From positions 295,279-359,278 of the forward strand of contig NZ_JACAPG010000011.1 of NCBI RefSeq assembly GCF_013385825.1: a stretch of 64,000 nt of DNA. Reading direction: 5' to 3'. Of this stretch, positions 10,477 through 19,488 are shown piece by piece (within the stretch, counting starts at the first letter, position 1; the number at the start of each line of letters is the position of its first letter). The notes under the pieces were generated by a model, which searched no databases, was not told the origin of the DNA, and worked only from the letters and a program-made list of their open reading frames with translations. This DNA comes from Pseudomonas reactans. GTDB taxonomy: Bacteria; Pseudomonadota; Gammaproteobacteria; Pseudomonadales; Pseudomonadaceae. The translations under genes and the position numbers were made by a program.

Positions 10477-10813
10477 CGACGAGCTACCCGTCATCCCAGG
10501 CAAACGCTACTTCACCATTGGTGAAGTCAGCGAGCTCTGTGCGGTAAAACCGCACGTGCTGCGCTATTGGGAGCAGGAGTTTCCTCAACTCAACCCCGTC
10601 AAACGCACCGGGAACCGTCGGTATTATCAGCGCCAGGATGTGCTGATGATCCGACAGATCCGCGCGTTGCTGTACGACCAGGGGTTCACCATCAGCGGCG
10701 CGCGCCAGCGTATGTCCGGCGATGAAGCCAAAGACGACACCACCCAATACAAACAAATGATCCGCCAGATGATCGCCGAGCTTGAAGATGTGCTTGTGGT
10801 GTTGAAGAAGTGA
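10457..10813 (+). CDS. MerR-family HTH regulator next to ihfA
   Basis: 118 residues from the ATG at 10457, which overlaps the end of ihfA by 20 bases. A MerR-type winged helix is clear ([25 protein letters not shown], then the wing [10 protein letters not shown]). There is only a short dimerisation helix and no effector domain or Cys cluster. The same gene follows ihfA widely in Pseudomonas and its target is, to my knowledge, not settled. Translational coupling to ihfA is likely. Confidence 0.93.
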   Translation: MLEPSHNDELPVIPGKRYFTIGEVSELCAVKPHVLRYWEQEFPQLNPVKRTGNRRYYQRQDVLMIRQIRALLYDQGFTISGARQRMSGDEAKDDTTQYKQMIRQMIAELEDVLVVLKK

Positions 10814-10815
10814 TT

Positions 10816-10851
10816 CAAGCTTTTAAAATACTTCCACATTTCAAAAGCTTG
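10816..10851. repeat. 9-bp inverted repeat before tRNA-Pro
   Basis: CAAGCTTTT (10816-10824) and AAAAGCTTG (10843-10851) are perfect complements separated by 18 A/T-rich bases. It could form a weak terminator for the MerR-like gene, though no T-run follows the right arm, or be an operator at the tRNA promoter. Confidence 0.5.
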
Positions 10852-10860
10852 CGGTATATT
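10832..10860 (+). promoter_or_regulatory. Putative tRNA-Pro promoter
   Basis: TATATT at 10855-10860 is a good -10 box, with TTCCAC at 10832-10837 as a poor -35 box at 17-base spacing. The tRNA begins 43 bases downstream. A prediction from sequence only. Confidence 0.4.
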
Positions 10861-10903
10861 CCGGATCGCTTCGTCAAGAAGCAAACCCAGTAACACGCCT
10901 AGT

Positions 10904-10980
10904 CGGGGCGTAGCGCAGTCCGGTAGCGCACTAGCATGGGGTGCTAGGGGTCGAGTGTTCGAATCACTCCGTCCCGACCA
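10904..10980 (+). tRNA. tRNA-Pro (anticodon GGG)
   Basis: 77 bases including an encoded CCA. The acceptor stem CGGGGCG pairs with CGTCCCG (one G-U), the anticodon arm is CTAGC-ATGGGGT-GCTAG with GGG at 10938-10940, and the T-arm has GTTCGAATC. It reads CCC and CCU codons. A terminator follows. Confidence 0.96.
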
Positions 10981-10996
10981 TATTTTTCAATGTCTT

Positions 10997-11024
10997 AGCC
11001 CAATCTTTGCAGGTTGGGCTTTTT
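10997..11024 (+). terminator. tRNA-Pro terminator
   Basis: AGCCCAA, a ten-base loop, TTGGGCT and then TTTTT, 16 bases after the tRNA. Confidence 0.85.
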
Positions 11025-11317
11025 CATGCCCGAAAAAACACTCCCACATTTACCCCTACAGAATTTTCGACCATTTTGTGATGCGGCCTCGTTGTAAGCG
11101 CGCGAGATATTTAGCACTGGCACGAATGCTTCTGGATGGCGAGTTTGGCAGGGCTTTTGGTGTTAAGCGTTCCCTCTCGCACCATCAAGGCATACCTTGT
11201 TACAACCATTCGCCCCTGGGAACAGTCGGTATAGAACTTCGGCCTTTTGTTCTCATCCAAATTCCAGGCGTGTTTTAAACCGTGAGCGCCTGCTGACAAC
11301 CCATAGAGGTTCACAGA
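11025..11317. other. Non-coding region after tRNA-Pro
   Basis: No credible gene is seen in these 293 bases: open frames have unusual composition and no ribosome site. I found no copy of the tRNA 3' end here, so there is no visible attachment site for an integrated element. A purine-rich AGAGG before 11318 serves the next gene. Confidence 0.4.
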
Positions 11318-11749
11318 ATGAAAATGACACTACCCGCCCTGGTTTTGGGCGCCCTCATTTCGCAAGGAGCGATGGCCGCCGGAGATGGCACAGCCGCTCT
11401 TGGAGGCGGCGTTGGTGGTGCACTTGGCAATATCGTAGGTCAACAGCTCGGTGGCTCAACGGGCGCAGCGGTAGGCGCAGGCGTTGGTGGTGCCGCCGGC
11501 AGTGCTGTCGGGGCTCAAAGAGGCAACCGAGCGGAAGCCGCGCTAGGTGGCGGTATCGGCTCAGCCGGTGGCTCGCTGATTGGTAATCGTCTCGGAGGCA
11601 CAACTGGATCGACTATCGGCGCCGGTGTAGGCGGGGCTGCAGGTGGCGCGCTGGGTAACAACCTGGCAGATGATGAGAGTGGTCATCGATCAGACGGCAA
11701 GAAGCACAAAGGCAACAACAAGCATAAACACAAGAACAAGCATCGTTAG
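11318..11749 (+). CDS. Exported glycine-zipper protein with Lys/His-rich tail
   Basis: 143 residues. A signal peptide (MKMTLPALVLGALISQGAMAA) is followed by three similar Gly/Ala repeat blocks with the spacing GAAVGAGVGGAAGSAVG, GGIGSAGGSLIGNRLGG and GSTIGAGVGGAAGGALG. GxxxG patterns of this type form glycine zippers in membranes. The last 25 residues are nearly all Lys, His, Asn and Gly (KKHKGNNKHKHKNKHR), which could bind metal, nucleic acid or lipid head groups. No lipobox is present. The gene stands alone between tRNA-Pro and a GntR regulator. Its function is unknown. Confidence 0.85.
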   Translation: MKMTLPALVLGALISQGAMAAGDGTAALGGGVGGALGNIVGQQLGGSTGAAVGAGVGGAAGSAVGAQRGNRAEAALGGGIGSAGGSLIGNRLGGTTGSTIGAGVGGAAGGALGNNLADDESGHRSDGKKHKGNNKHKHKNKHR

Positions 11750-11768
11750 CCCCTGACGTTGTTACATT

Positions 11769-11797
11769 GAAGCCCGGCCCAGCGCCGGGCTTCTTGT
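11769..11797 (+). terminator. Terminator of the glycine-zipper gene
   Basis: GAAGCCCGGC-CCAGC-GCCGGGCTTC followed by TTGT: a strong stem with a short T-run. Confidence 0.7.
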
Positions 11798-12014
11798 ATC
11801 TGCCATTTGTAGAGGTTGATCGATGAGCTATCAACACGGGGGCCCCGTTACTTCCGCCCACAGATGGGGCGCTTTCTGAGCCATTTGGTAGCAACCTCCT
11901 GCTTATGCTTTTCACTCAGCTACCGACATTTTTCCGCGACTTCATCTGAATCAATCACTTGGCCCGTTCCCCAATCAGTTGGCACACATCCTGCTGTTTT
12001 GCATTTATGGATAA

Positions 12015-12024
12015 TTGGATACAA
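12015..12024. promoter_or_regulatory. Possible GntR operator
   Basis: TTGGATACAA has the TTG-N4-CAA symmetry often seen in operators of FCD-type GntR regulators and lies 20 bases before the regulator gene, in an A/T-rich stretch. One copy only; the assignment is an inference. Confidence 0.35.
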
Positions 12025-12044
12025 AAATTCAAAAGGTGCTGCCG

Positions 12045-12713
12045 ATGCAATTTGCCCCCGCTTATGTTGACCGCCAGCCGCTCACCGCCGAGGAGGAGGC
12101 CTACAATTTCCTGCTCGACGCCATTTGCGGTGGTCGCTACCGCAAGGGCGACCGGCTGATTGCTGAAGACATCGCCAGCGAAATCGGCATGAGCCGCATG
12201 CCGGTGCGCGAAGCCTTCCGCCGTCTGGATGCCCAGGGTTTGGTCACCCTAAGGCCCAACCGGGGCGCCGTGGTCAGCGGCTTGGATATCGATGAATTGC
12301 ACGAAGTGTTCGAGATGCGCAGTGCCCTCGAAGGCCTGGCTGTGCGCGTGGCAGTCGCACGCATCGGCGAACGCCAATTGGCCGCACTGGAGCGCCTGCT
12401 CGACGAGATGGACGACTACCGCGACGAAAGTGCCGCCTGGGTCAGCCGCCACCGCGCTTTTCATGAATACCTGTGCAGCCTCAGCGGCCGCCCGCGTTTG
12501 ATGAAACAGATCTCGGCGCTTTACTCGCTGGTGGAAGCGCCCATGCGCCTGTGGTTGCAGCACGGCGAAAAACCCCTCAGCGCCCGCCAGGAACACGCGG
12601 TGATCCTCGATGCCATTCGTTCCGGTGACGCGGCTCGCGCCGAAGCGGTGGTGCGCGAGCACATCGAGGGGACCGTGCCAGCGCTGATCCAATTCCTGCA
12701 AACCGAACAATAA
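12045..12713 (+). CDS. GntR-family regulator with FCD domain
   Basis: 222 residues from the ATG at 12045, which has AAGG at 8-base spacing; an upstream TTG in frame has no ribosome site. The winged helix lies at about 15-80 (LIAEDIASEIGMSRMPVREAF is the recognition part), and the all-helical FCD ligand domain follows, with the HRAFHEYL segment that carries a metal-binding His in the subfamily. Regulators of this class usually repress the neighbouring catabolic operon until its substrate binds. Here the neighbours are an amino-acid-type ABC importer and a gamma-glutamyltransferase, which point to an amino-acid or gamma-glutamyl ligand. Confidence 0.93.
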   Translation: MQFAPAYVDRQPLTAEEEAYNFLLDAICGGRYRKGDRLIAEDIASEIGMSRMPVREAFRRLDAQGLVTLRPNRGAVVSGLDIDELHEVFEMRSALEGLAVRVAVARIGERQLAALERLLDEMDDYRDESAAWVSRHRAFHEYLCSLSGRPRLMKQISALYSLVEAPMRLWLQHGEKPLSARQEHAVILDAIRSGDAARAEAVVREHIEGTVPALIQFLQTEQ

Positions 12714-12778
12714 GAAAGACCTGCTGTGTGTTGACTTTGAGTCCTGCCCCGTTAACCAACGAACTGGAGTGTCTGGTC

Positions 12779-13585
12779 ATGCATAAACGCCGCGCCTTGC
12801 TGGTGGCTGTCTCCCTCGGCCTCTGTACCCAATGGGCCATTGCCGCGCCCCAGGTACCGGAGCGCCTGAAGAGCGTCGATAAACTCGTCTACTGCTCGGG
12901 GATGGATTCACCGCCCCTGGTGTCCTTCGATGAAGCGCAGAAACCGCGCGGGCTCACCGTCGACCTCGGGCTCGAGATCGCCAAGCGCCTGGGCGACAAG
13001 CAGGTGCAGTGGCGGGTGATTCCGTTCTCCGGCCTGGTGCCGGCGTTGCTTGCGCAGCAGTGCGACATGATCGTCGACCAGCTGTTCGACAAGCCCGAGC
13101 GGCGCCAGGTGATCGACATCGTCAACTACATGTATTCCAGCCAGTCGGTGGTGGTGCCCAAGGGCAATCCCAAAGGCATCAAGGCCCTGGATGACTTGTC
13201 CGGGCACAAGGTTGCGGTGCTCAACGGTTCTACCATCAAGACCTTGCTGGACGCGCAAAACGACAGCCTGACCAAGGCCGGCAAACCGCCGATGAAGCTG
13301 GTGGTCTACAACACCGACACCGACGCCTTCCAGGCCCTGCGCATCAGCCAGGTCGACGCCTACGGCACCACGGTGGAAACCGCCGGCTACTACGCGGCGA
13401 TGGCCCCGGACCTGTTCCAGGAAGGCGTGCCGGCCTTCAGCCGCATCCTCACCGGCCTGGGCATGCGCAAGGACGACCCGCAACTCACCGCCGCCGTGCA
13501 GCAAGTGATCAGTGACATGCGCAGCGATGGCAGCTACGTGGCGTTGCTGAACAAATGGCATGTCAGCAGTGACACTCTCGACTGA
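12779..13585 (+). CDS. Amino-acid-type ABC transporter substrate-binding protein
   Basis: 268 residues with a signal peptide (MHKRRALLVAVSLGLCTQWAIA). The mature part is a family 3 periplasmic binding protein (GLTVDLGLEIAKRLG, CDMIVDQLFDKPERRQVIDIV, NGSTIKTLLD). GGAG lies nine bases before the ATG at 12779. It delivers a polar amino acid or related compound to the permease encoded next. The ligand-site Asp/Arg pattern cannot be read confidently without alignment, so the ligand is open. It is the second gene of the GntR-ABC-GGT group. Confidence 0.93.
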   Translation: MHKRRALLVAVSLGLCTQWAIAAPQVPERLKSVDKLVYCSGMDSPPLVSFDEAQKPRGLTVDLGLEIAKRLGDKQVQWRVIPFSGLVPALLAQQCDMIVDQLFDKPERRQVIDIVNYMYSSQSVVVPKGNPKGIKALDDLSGHKVAVLNGSTIKTLLDAQNDSLTKAGKPPMKLVVYNTDTDAFQALRISQVDAYGTTVETAGYYAAMAPDLFQEGVPAFSRILTGLGMRKDDPQLTAAVQQVISDMRSDGSYVALLNKWHVSSDTLD

Positions 13586-13596
13586 GGTTGCCCGCA

Positions 13597-14373
13597 ATGA
13601 ACTTCAATTGGGATGTGTTCTGGCAGTACCTGTTGCAGCCCAGCGGGGTGTACCTCACCGGGCTGTGGCTGACTTGCCTGATCGCGGTGTCGGCGATGTT
13701 GCTGGGCTGCGTGCTAGGCCTGGCGGCGGCGCTGTTGCGCCTGTCAAAGAACCCGCTGCTGCACCTGCCAGTGCGGTTTTACGTGTGGTTGATGCGCGGC
13801 ACGCCGTTACTGGTGCAGATCGTGTTTCTGTACACGGCGTTGGCAGCGGGCGGGATTTTCCGATTTGAGGACATCGACCTGTTCGGCCTGGTCGTGCCCG
13901 GCAATATCCAGGCGGCGATCATCGCCCTGGGCCTCAACGAAGGCGCCTACATGGCCGAAATCATCCGCGCCGGCATCGGCGCGGTCGACAAGGGTCAATA
14001 CGAAGCCGGGCGCTCCCTGGGCATGGGCTTTGCCAAGCTGATGCGGCGCATCGTACTGCCCCAGGCGTTCCGCGTGATCGTGCCGCCGCTGGGCAACGAG
14101 TTCAACGTGATGCTCAAGAACACCACCCTGGTCAGCGTGATCGGCGTGCAGGAATTACTGCTCAGCACGCAGATGGTCACATCGGCCACGTTCCGCGTGT
14201 TCGAGCTGTACCTGGTAGTGGCGATCTACTTCCTGATGCTCACCACGCTCTGGGGCTTCTTCCAGCGTTGGCTGGAGGCACGCTTCGGCCAGTCCGACCG
14301 GCCTTCCGCGCCGCCACCGGCGTCCAGCCGCATGTTCGGGCGCAGCACCTTGAAACTGCTGAGGGGACGATAA
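13597..14373 (+). CDS. Amino-acid ABC transporter permease (HisM/GlnP type)
   Basis: 258 residues, start ATG 13597 with GAGG nine bases before. At least five membrane helices are visible, and the EAA loop ([33 protein letters not shown]) that docks the ATPase is fully present. The N-terminal [15 protein letters not shown] segment is typical of polar-amino-acid permeases. Only one permease gene is present, so it probably works as a homodimer. The C-terminal tail extends into a Pro/Ser-rich stretch. Confidence 0.94.
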   Translation: MNFNWDVFWQYLLQPSGVYLTGLWLTCLIAVSAMLLGCVLGLAAALLRLSKNPLLHLPVRFYVWLMRGTPLLVQIVFLYTALAAGGIFRFEDIDLFGLVVPGNIQAAIIALGLNEGAYMAEIIRAGIGAVDKGQYEAGRSLGMGFAKLMRRIVLPQAFRVIVPPLGNEFNVMLKNTTLVSVIGVQELLLSTQMVTSATFRVFELYLVVAIYFLMLTTLWGFFQRWLEARFGQSDRPSAPPPASSRMFGRSTLKLLRGR

Positions 14374-14375
14374 TC

Positions 14376-15155
14376 ATGGCGCACCACAGTGAAGAACTGA
14401 TCATCGAAGCGCTGGATATCCACAAGTCGTTTGGCACGCTGCAGATCCTCAAGGGGATTTCCCTGCAAGTGCGGCGCGGAGAAGTGGTGGTGCTGATCGG
14501 CGCCTCGGGTTCGGGCAAGACCACCTTTATCCGTTGCATCAACCTGCTCGAAGACATCCAGGGCGGGCGCATTCGCGTCAACGGCCGCGCCATGGGCTAT
14601 CGCGAGCGCAGCGACGGCAGCCTGGTGCGCGACTCGGAGCGCAACATTGCCCGTCAGCGCCGCGACATCGGCATGGTGTTCCAGCGCTTCAACCTGTTCC
14701 CCCACATGACCGCGTTGGAAAACATCATCGAAGCGCCGATCCAGGTACTCGGTACGCCACGCGCCGAAGCCTTGGAACAGGCCCGTGGATTACTCGCTCG
14801 GGTCGGCCTGGCCGACAAGGCCAGCCACTACCCGTCGATGCTCTCCGGCGGCCAGCAGCAACGGGTGGCCATCGCCCGCGCCCTGGCGATGAAACCCCAG
14901 GCCATGCTGTTCGACGAACCCACCAGCGCCCTCGACCCGGAAACCGTCGGCGAAGTGCTGCAGGTGATGAAGGAACTGGCCGAGGAGGGCATGACGATGG
15001 TGGTGGTCACCCACGAAATGGGCTTCGCTCGTGAAGTGGCGGACCGGGTGGTGGTGCTCGACCAGGGTGAACTCATCGAACAAGGGCCACCGGAACAGAT
15101 TTTCAGCCACCCCAGCCATCCCCGTACCCGAGCCTTTCTCAGTCGCGTGTTATGA
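14376..15155 (+). CDS. Amino-acid ABC transporter ATP-binding protein (GlnQ type)
   Basis: 259 residues from ATG 14376 ([13 protein letters not shown]), preceded by GAGGGG. Walker [10 protein letters not shown] is at 42-50, the signature [16 protein letters not shown] and Walker [13 protein letters not shown] follow, and the H-loop lies in [10 protein letters not shown]. It drives the importer made with the two preceding products. It starts two bases after the permease stop, and the GGT gene starts 21 bases after its own stop. Confidence 0.96.
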   Translation: MAHHSEELIIEALDIHKSFGTLQILKGISLQVRRGEVVVLIGASGSGKTTFIRCINLLEDIQGGRIRVNGRAMGYRERSDGSLVRDSERNIARQRRDIGMVFQRFNLFPHMTALENIIEAPIQVLGTPRAEALEQARGLLARVGLADKASHYPSMLSGGQQQRVAIARALAMKPQAMLFDEPTSALDPETVGEVLQVMKELAEEGMTMVVVTHEMGFAREVADRVVVLDQGELIEQGPPEQIFSHPSHPRTRAFLSRVL

Positions 15156-15176
15156 CCTTTTTGAAGAGCCTCTGCC

Positions 15177-16787
15177 ATGTTGAAATTTTCTGCTCACGAG
15201 TACCCTTATCCCTCGCAGCGCCAGAGCGTGTTTGCCCAGCGCGGCATGGTCGCGGCGTCCCAGCCCTTGGCCGCCCAGGCCGGTATCGAGGTGATGCAAA
15301 AGGGCGGTAACGCCATCGACGCCGCCATTGCCACGGCGGCCGCTTTGACGGTGGTGGAACCCACCGGCTGTGGCCTTGGCGGCGATGCGTTTGCCTTGGT
15401 CTGGTGCAAGGGCCAGTTGCACGGTCTGAATGGTAACGGCCATGCGCCGGCTGCCTTGAGCATCGAGGCGGTCAAGGCTGCGGGGCACGACCAGATGCCG
15501 CTGTATGGCTGGACACCCGTCACCGTGCCAGGCTGCCCGTCGGCCTGGGCCGAGCTGTCGCGACGCTTCGGCAAATTGCCGTTCGCCGAGTTGCTGCAAC
15601 CGGCCATTCGCCTGGCGCGTGACGGTTTCCCGCTATCGCCGGTGATCGCCCATCTGTGGCAGGCCGCGCTGGATGAGTTTGCCCCCCATCGTGCCCCGGC
15701 CCTGGACGCCTGGTTCGACACCTTCCTGATCGACGGCCGCGCGCCACGGGCTGGTGAGATTTTCCGCAACCCGGCCCAGGCCCGCACCCTGGAAGAACTG
15801 GCGGCGACCCGCTGCGAAAGCCTGTATCGCGGTGCCCTGGCCGAGCGCCTGGATGCGCATTCCAAGGCCAGCGGCGGCTACCTGCGCGCCAGCGATCTCC
15901 AGGATTACCGTGCGCAGTGGGTGGAGCCGATCCACGTCAACTACCGGGGTGTAGACGTGTGGGAGATCCCACCCAGCGGCCAAGGCCTGGTGGCGTTGAT
16001 GGCGCTGAAAATCCTCGAAGGTTTCAGCTTCGATCACCGCGACAGCCAGCAGACCTGGCACCGTCAATTGGAGGCAATGAAACTTGCCTACAGCGATGGC
16101 CTGCACTACATCACCGACCCACTGCACATGCGCGTGGCCGTCGCTGACCTGCTCAGCGATGACTACAGCGCGCGTCGCCGTGGGCAGATCGGCGAGCAGG
16201 CCCAGCCGCCCAAACCCGGGGACCCTCACGCCAGTGGCACGGTGTACCTGGCCACGGCCGACGCCGAGGGCAACATGGTTTCGTTTATCCAGAGCAACTA
16301 CCACGGTTTCGGCTCCGGCGTGGTGCTGCCCGACAGCGGCATCGCCCTGCAAAACCGTGGGCAGGAGTTCAGCCTCGACCCGACCCACGCCAACTGCCTG
16401 GCGCCGGGCAAAAAAACCTTCCACACCATCATCCCCGGCTTTCTCACCAAGGACGGCCAGGCTCTCGGCCCGTTCGGCGTGATGGGCGGCTACATGCAGC
16501 CCCAGGGCCACGTGCAGATGGTGATGAACCTGGTGGATTTCGGCCTCAACCCGCAAGCGGCGCTGGATGCGCCGCGCTGGCAATGGCTGGGCGACATGAA
16601 CGTGGGCATCGAACAGGGCGCCTCCCGCGACCTGGCCAACGCCTTGGCGCGGCGCGGACATCAGGTGCAGATCGCCAGCGACCTCACTGACTACGGGCGC
16701 GGGCAGATCATCCTGCGCGACCCGGTCAGTGGTGTATTGTGCGGCGGCACTGAGCCGAGGACGGATTCAACGATCGCAGTGTGGTAA
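15177..16787 (+). CDS. Cytoplasmic gamma-glutamyltransferase family protein
   Basis: 536 residues. The family hallmarks are [20 protein letters not shown] and, at Thr355, the [10 protein letters not shown] motif where autoprocessing leaves the new N-terminal Thr of the small subunit as nucleophile. Unlike periplasmic Ggt it lacks any signal peptide, which resembles the YwrD-like branch, so it should act in the cytoplasm. It could hydrolyse gamma-glutamyl amides, or a related acyl compound, that the ABC importer encoded upstream brings in. The gene follows the ATPase closely and probably shares its transcript under the GntR regulator. Confidence 0.9.
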   Translation: MLKFSAHEYPYPSQRQSVFAQRGMVAASQPLAAQAGIEVMQKGGNAIDAAIATAAALTVVEPTGCGLGGDAFALVWCKGQLHGLNGNGHAPAALSIEAVKAAGHDQMPLYGWTPVTVPGCPSAWAELSRRFGKLPFAELLQPAIRLARDGFPLSPVIAHLWQAALDEFAPHRAPALDAWFDTFLIDGRAPRAGEIFRNPAQARTLEELAATRCESLYRGALAERLDAHSKASGGYLRASDLQDYRAQWVEPIHVNYRGVDVWEIPPSGQGLVALMALKILEGFSFDHRDSQQTWHRQLEAMKLAYSDGLHYITDPLHMRVAVADLLSDDYSARRRGQIGEQAQPPKPGDPHASGTVYLATADAEGNMVSFIQSNYHGFGSGVVLPDSGIALQNRGQEFSLDPTHANCLAPGKKTFHTIIPGFLTKDGQALGPFGVMGGYMQPQGHVQMVMNLVDFGLNPQAALDAPRWQWLGDMNVGIEQGASRDLANALARRGHQVQIASDLTDYGRGQIILRDPVSGVLCGGTEPRTDSTIAVW

Positions 16788-16871
16788 GCAAAAAAAATTG
16801 GCGGAGCCTGTCCCTTTTTTTCATCTCGCCTGTCATTCCAGGCAAGTGAACACTATTGAGAGCTTCCGCCA

Positions 16872-19262
16872 ATGCCCGTCGTCCGCCCCTTGCTGAAACT
16901 GAGCCTGCTGCTGAGCCTCAGCGCCAGCCCGTTCTTCGCCGCCGTCAGCTACGCCGAAGACACCGCCACCCGCCGCAGCTACCAGGTGCCCGCCGGCAGC
17001 CTGAGTGCGGCGCTCACCCGCTTTGCCGGGTTGGCGGGCGTCAACCTGTCTGTGGACCCGGCGTTGGTCAGCGGGCGCAGTAGCAGCGGCTTGTCCGGCG
17101 AATATGGGGTGGAGGAGGGCTTTGCGCGCTTGCTGCAAGGCTCTGGCCTGAAACTGCAACCGATGGGCGCGCAGGCGTACATGCTGGTGCCGGTGCCGGA
17201 GGGCAGCACACTGGAGTTGGCCCCGACGTCGATCCTCGGCACCACCGGCCTGTATGACGGCGACACCTACGCCGGCGGCCAGGTAGCGCGCCGCACGGCC
17301 CAGGGCATGCTCGGCACGCGGGACTTCATGGAAACCCCGTTCAGCATCACCACTTACACTGCGGATGCGGTGAAGAACCAACAGGCCCGCACCCTCGGCG
17401 ACCTGATCGCCGCCGACCCCTCGGTGCGCGCGACCAACCCGGCGGGTGGGCGCTACGAGCAATTCACCATTCGCGGCTTCAGCCTGTTCAACAGTGATGT
17501 GGCCTACAACGGCCTGTATGGCGTGCTGCCGACCTACACCATCGACATGGAAATGGCCGACCGCGTCGACATCCTCAAGGGCCCGAGCCAGTTGATCAAC
17601 GGCATCTCGCCGCGTGGCAGCGTGGGCGGCGGGATCAACGTGGTGCCCAAGCGTGCCACTGACAAGGACATCAACTCGTTTACCGGCAACTGGGCGTCCG
17701 ACAGCCAGGCCGGCGGCGCGGTGGACATTGGCCGGCGCTTTGGCGAAGACAACCAGTTCGGCATCCGCTTCAACGGCGTGAAGCAATCCGGCGACACCGA
17801 GTGGGATCACCAAAGCGTCGACCGCGAAATGGCCGTGCTGGGCCTGGATTTCCGTGGCGAACGCCTGCGCCTTTCCACCGACATCGGCCACACCGAGCGT
17901 GATACCGATGCACCGCAAGAGCGCGTACAGGTAGCGGCAGCAGCGCCGGTGCCCAGCGCCAATGACGTGCGCCGCAACTATGCGCAATCCTGGAGCAAGG
18001 CCCGCACCAACGACACGTTCGGCACGGTCAATGCCGAGTACGACCTCAGCGACAACGTGATGCTTTACGGCGGCGTGGGCGCGCGCAAAAGCAACCACGA
18101 TTTCCTGCGTCACGCGGTATCCGTCAGCAATGCCGCCGGTGATTTCGCAGTGTCGCCTCGCGACTTCACTCGCGATGAAAACGTGCGCACCTACACCGCT
18201 GGCGTGCGCAACTGGTTCCATACCGGGCCGGTGAGCCATGAGGTCAATCTGGCTGCCAGCTACTTCGATATGGACTTCACCAACGGCGGCGCGCGTTATA
18301 CGTCACCCTCAAGCAACCTCTACAATCCCGTGCAAACCCCGACGCCTTCACGGCCGACGCGGTTTGATCCCAAGGTCTATACCGAAAACAAATTTACCGG
18401 CGTCGCCTTGTCCGACACCTTGGGCTTTTTCGACGACCGTCTGCTGCTCACCCTCGGTGCACGCTGGCAGCGTGTGAAGGTCGATGACTGGAGCGACGGA
18501 GTCAAAGGCGACACGGCCTACGACGAAGAAAAAGTCTCACCGTCCGGCGGCCTGCTGTTCAAGGCCACCGACAAGTTGTCGCTGTACGCCAACTACATGG
18601 AAGGCCTGAGCCAAGGCAAGATCGCGCCGTCCACCTCGCGAAACGAAGACCAGATCTTCCCGCCGTTCATCAGTCGCCAGGTGGAAGTGGGCGCCAAATA
18701 CGACGCTGGCGCGTTCGCCGTGACCGCCGCCGTATTCCGCATCAAGCAGCCAGCCTATGAAACCAACGCCACCACGCGTGTATTCGGGCCTAACGGCAAG
18801 CGCGAGAACTCAGGCGTAGAACTGAGCGTGTTCGGCGAACCGCTCAAGGGCTTCCGCCTGCTTGGTGGGGTGATGTACATCGACAGTGAGCTGAAAGACA
18901 CCACCAACGGCACCTGGGACGGCAACCGCGCCCCGGCCACGCCTAAATACAACGTCAACCTCGGTGCCGAATGGGATGTGCCGGGCCTCGATGGGCTGAC
19001 GTTGACCAGCCGTGGCATCTACTCCAGCTCGCAGTACCTGGACCAGTCCAACGTCAAGGAAATCGACGCCTGGAACCGCCTCGATTTGGGTGCGCGCTAC
19101 GGGTTCAAGGTGGACGATAAACACATCACCTTGCGGGCGAATGTGGAGAACGTCGCCGATAAGCGCTACTGGAGTTCGGCGGGTGCGTCGGACGATAGCG
19201 AGCCGGGGCTGACCTTGTCGACGCCGCGTACCTACCTGCTGTCGGCCACCGTCGACTTCTAA
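16872..19262 (+). CDS. TonB-dependent siderophore receptor with STN domain
   Basis: 796 residues. A signal peptide (to about residue 29) is followed by an STN signalling domain (RRSYQVPAGSLSAALTRFAG to about 105), the TonB plug with ETPFSITTYTADAV and the RGF motif, and a 22-strand beta-barrel ending in aromatic Phe (SATVDF). It should bring a ferric siderophore across the outer membrane; the plug and barrel resemble the hydroxamate receptor group more than FecA. STN domains normally signal to an anti-sigma/ECF pair, and none is encoded nearby. The fec-type ABC genes downstream could take over the ligand. Confidence 0.95.
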   Translation: MPVVRPLLKLSLLLSLSASPFFAAVSYAEDTATRRSYQVPAGSLSAALTRFAGLAGVNLSVDPALVSGRSSSGLSGEYGVEEGFARLLQGSGLKLQPMGAQAYMLVPVPEGSTLELAPTSILGTTGLYDGDTYAGGQVARRTAQGMLGTRDFMETPFSITTYTADAVKNQQARTLGDLIAADPSVRATNPAGGRYEQFTIRGFSLFNSDVAYNGLYGVLPTYTIDMEMADRVDILKGPSQLINGISPRGSVGGGINVVPKRATDKDINSFTGNWASDSQAGGAVDIGRRFGEDNQFGIRFNGVKQSGDTEWDHQSVDREMAVLGLDFRGERLRLSTDIGHTERDTDAPQERVQVAAAAPVPSANDVRRNYAQSWSKARTNDTFGTVNAEYDLSDNVMLYGGVGARKSNHDFLRHAVSVSNAAGDFAVSPRDFTRDENVRTYTAGVRNWFHTGPVSHEVNLAASYFDMDFTNGGARYTSPSSNLYNPVQTPTPSRPTRFDPKVYTENKFTGVALSDTLGFFDDRLLLTLGARWQRVKVDDWSDGVKGDTAYDEEKVSPSGGLLFKATDKLSLYANYMEGLSQGKIAPSTSRNEDQIFPPFISRQVEVGAKYDAGAFAVTAAVFRIKQPAYETNATTRVFGPNGKRENSGVELSVFGEPLKGFRLLGGVMYIDSELKDTTNGTWDGNRAPATPKYNVNLGAEWDVPGLDGLTLTSRGIYSSSQYLDQSNVKEIDAWNRLDLGARYGFKVDDKHITLRANVENVADKRYWSSAGASDDSEPGLTLSTPRTYLLSATVDF

Positions 19263-19365
19263 CCTGTAGGAGCGGGCTTGCCCGCGAAAAACGCCAACGA
19301 TGACGCGGGCATCCTGGATGAACGCGTTGTTCTTGGGTTCTTCGCGAGCAAGCTCGCTCCTACAG
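19263..19365. repeat. REP pair (BIME) after the receptor gene
   Basis: Inverted REP copies at 19265-19287 (TGTAGGAGCGGGCTTGCCCG...) and 19341-19365 flank a 53-base spacer. The first copy begins two bases after the receptor stop codon. Confidence 0.92.
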
Positions 19366-19387
19366 TGGGAGGTGACAGGCGGGGTAT

Positions 19388-19410
19388 AAATGAGAATGTT
19401 TTTTGATCAC
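19388..19410 (+). promoter_or_regulatory. Possible Fur box upstream of fecB
   Basis: AAATGAGAATG followed by TTTTTTGATC matches eight of nine bases of one Fur half (AATGATAAT) and partly the other half. It lies about 80 bases before fecB and fits iron control of the ABC operon. Visual match only. Confidence 0.4.
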
Positions 19411-19488
19411 GCCGCCCCGATATGGAATAGTACCCGCCGTTTTCCCCGGCCTGTCTAGCTGGGGTGTTTTAACGCCGAGGTCCTTGTC

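Noticed and set aside
10955..11278. 107-codon frame starting inside tRNA-Pro
   Set aside because: It begins in the tRNA and crosses the tRNA terminator, with no homology that I recognise.
10904..11317. Possible attachment site or integrase remnant at tRNA-Pro
   Set aside because: I found no repeat of the tRNA 3' end downstream and no integrase fragment.
16788..16871. Fur box before the STN receptor
   Set aside because: The 84 bases have a T-run and A-run but no convincing Fur half-site.
19263..19365. CRISPR-like repeat arrangement
   Set aside because: There are only two inverted copies per locus, not direct repeats with unique spacers.
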